This document shows positions 63,090 through 64,000 of a DNA stretch of 64,000 nt, piece by piece. Below the pieces are notes generated by a model, which saw nothing but the letters and a program-made list of their open reading frames with translations, was not told where the DNA came from and made no database searches. A program made the translations under genes and the position numbers. The stretch spans positions 25,523,456 through 25,587,455 of the forward strand of contig NC_060233.1 of NCBI RefSeq assembly GCF_021155775.2, given 5' to 3'. This DNA is from Neodiprion pinetum. Taxonomy: Eukaryota; Arthropoda; Insecta; Hymenoptera; Diprionidae. Within the stretch, counting starts at the first letter, position 1. The number at the start of each line of letters is the position of its first letter.

Positions 63090-64000
63090 TTAAGAGACGT
63101 TGCAACGCGAGAATGAAAGCGTACATGAGGGAACGAGGGATCGTGCTGGAGACAACAGCGCCCTACACGCCTGAGCAGAACGGGAGATCTGAACGCGACA
63201 ATAGAACGATCGTCGAGGCAGCAAGAACGATGCTGAAGGCAATGGATCTTCCTACTTATCTGTGGGCAGAAGCAACGGCAGCAGCCGTTTACACGATCAA
63301 CAGAACGGGACAATCACGAGTCGGCGGAAGCCGCACCACGTATGAGCAGTGGACAAAGAAGAAACCGGACCTTCGTCACATGCGAGTCTTTGGCTCGGAT
63401 GCCTATGCACATGTGCCGAAACAGAAAACCACGGAGTTTGACGTATGAGCGCAGAAGCTCGTTCTAGTCGGCTATGATAGCGTTACGTCAAACTATCGTC
63501 TGTACGACCCACCAAAAAGGTGCGTATCTATCTCGACACACGTAATTTTTAACGACAAAACGCACGGAATGGTTTCAGAAACGACCGGCTCAGAAGGCGA
63601 GTTCACTCTGCCGTCGTGGAGTGATGAAGAAGCTGAGGAACGAGAGAACGAAAACGGTAACGGAGCTGTCGCCGGTAACGCAGGCGCCGGCGATGCGGCC
63701 GCCGTAAACGCGAGGGCAGTGCAAGCTGGTCCAGAAGAAGAAGAGAACGAGCAGCAAGCAGCAGCTATGCGGAGAACACTACGAAATCGAGAGTCCATTC
63801 GCCCTCCAGTAATATACGCGTTGTGTCTCGCGGAGTACAACGTACCAGCAACGCATCAAGAGGCCATTTCCGGTCCGCAAGCTGCCGAATGGGCGGAAGC
63901 GATCGACGATGAGCTCAAAGCTTATCGAACGAATGGAACGTGGGAAATAGCTCCGCGCGCTCTCGGCGAGAAGACCATAGACTCAAAATGGGTCTTTAAA
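63090..64000 (+). pseudogene. pol: Copia integrase to start of RT, runs off the window
   Basis: Begins inside integrase (MKAYMRERGI, then APYTPEQNGRSERDNRTIVE with the catalytic Glu). It continues with YLWAEATAAAVYTINRTG and RVFGSDAYAHVPKQK. A TGA at 63446-63448 interrupts (FDV then AQKLVLVGYD), most simply a CGA-to-TGA change. The linker is rich in E, A and N (63590-63760). RT begins with TWEIAPRAL and TIDSKWVFK at the window edge. The wording closely parallels the 18.9-kb fragment, so it is the same family. The rest of pol is presumably beyond 64000. Confidence 0.88.

Overview
The window contains only layered transposable elements and fragments of them; I found no rRNA, tRNA or CRISPR array and no convincing single-copy host gene. 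The mix (Ty1/copia, Ty3/gypsy, DIRS and R1-clade LINE retroelements, a pogo/Tigger element, a hAT remnant) and the 5' AG/GT-type introns point to an insect genome. Hymenoptera is my best guess, from recollection of similar element families rather than from a search. The AT-rich noncoding sequence and deep nesting suggest heterochromatin or another insertion-tolerant region.

Layout, 1-26 kb. A 5'-incomplete gypsy element with its 3' LTR (1-2312). A broken gene resembling the N-terminal part of large mobile-element proteins linked to type-B DNA polymerase (2678-3580). A structurally intact Tigger transposon (3671-5857, TA duplication, open 505-codon transposase). Copia scraps (6.5-7.5 kb). A 60-bp minisatellite (7.8-9.5 kb) whose minus strand is an almost unbroken ORF of 20-residue repeats. 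Copia gag/protease split by a solo LTR (10.4-12 kb). A nearly complete DIRS element (12390-17166) with inverted terminal repeats and an internal complementary region. A deleted hAT (17.5-18.7 kb). Copia integrase to RNase H split by another solo LTR (18.9-21.6 kb). Then LINE and copia debris to 24.8 kb.

Layout, 25.6-59.3 kb. A minus-strand, intron-containing transposase/peptidase-like pseudogene is split by one compound insertion of 29.3 kb. The outermost insert is an R1-clade LINE, here called R1-C (26605-55920), flanked by a perfect 14-bp target duplication and apparently landed in an intron. R1-A (26763-40765) sits inside the 5' part of R1-C. R1-B (32090-39333) sits inside R1-A ORF2, again with a perfect 14-bp duplication. 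Copia-1 (41477-51192, identical 276-bp LTRs) sits in R1-C ORF1. Copia-2 (42319-46746, LTRs differing at one visible base) sits in copia-1 gag, and a 514-bp solo LTR sits in copia-1 pol. Five insertions can be ordered in time from this nesting.

The most notable signal is at the 5' ends of R1-C and R1-B. Both begin with the same architecture, strongly resembling an HDV-like self-cleaving ribozyme: a 7-8 bp P1, a 22-nt segment carrying P2, P3 and a seven-base loop, then a CTAA-type joining strand directly before a perfect P2 partner. P1 and P2 sequences differ between the two elements while pairing is kept. Also notable are a copia ORF of 1246 codons that has lost only its protease, R1 ORF1 proteins with two zinc-knuckle modules, and a 1.45-kb near-perfect foldback element (60208-61655). 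The last 0.9 kb is another copia fragment running off the window.
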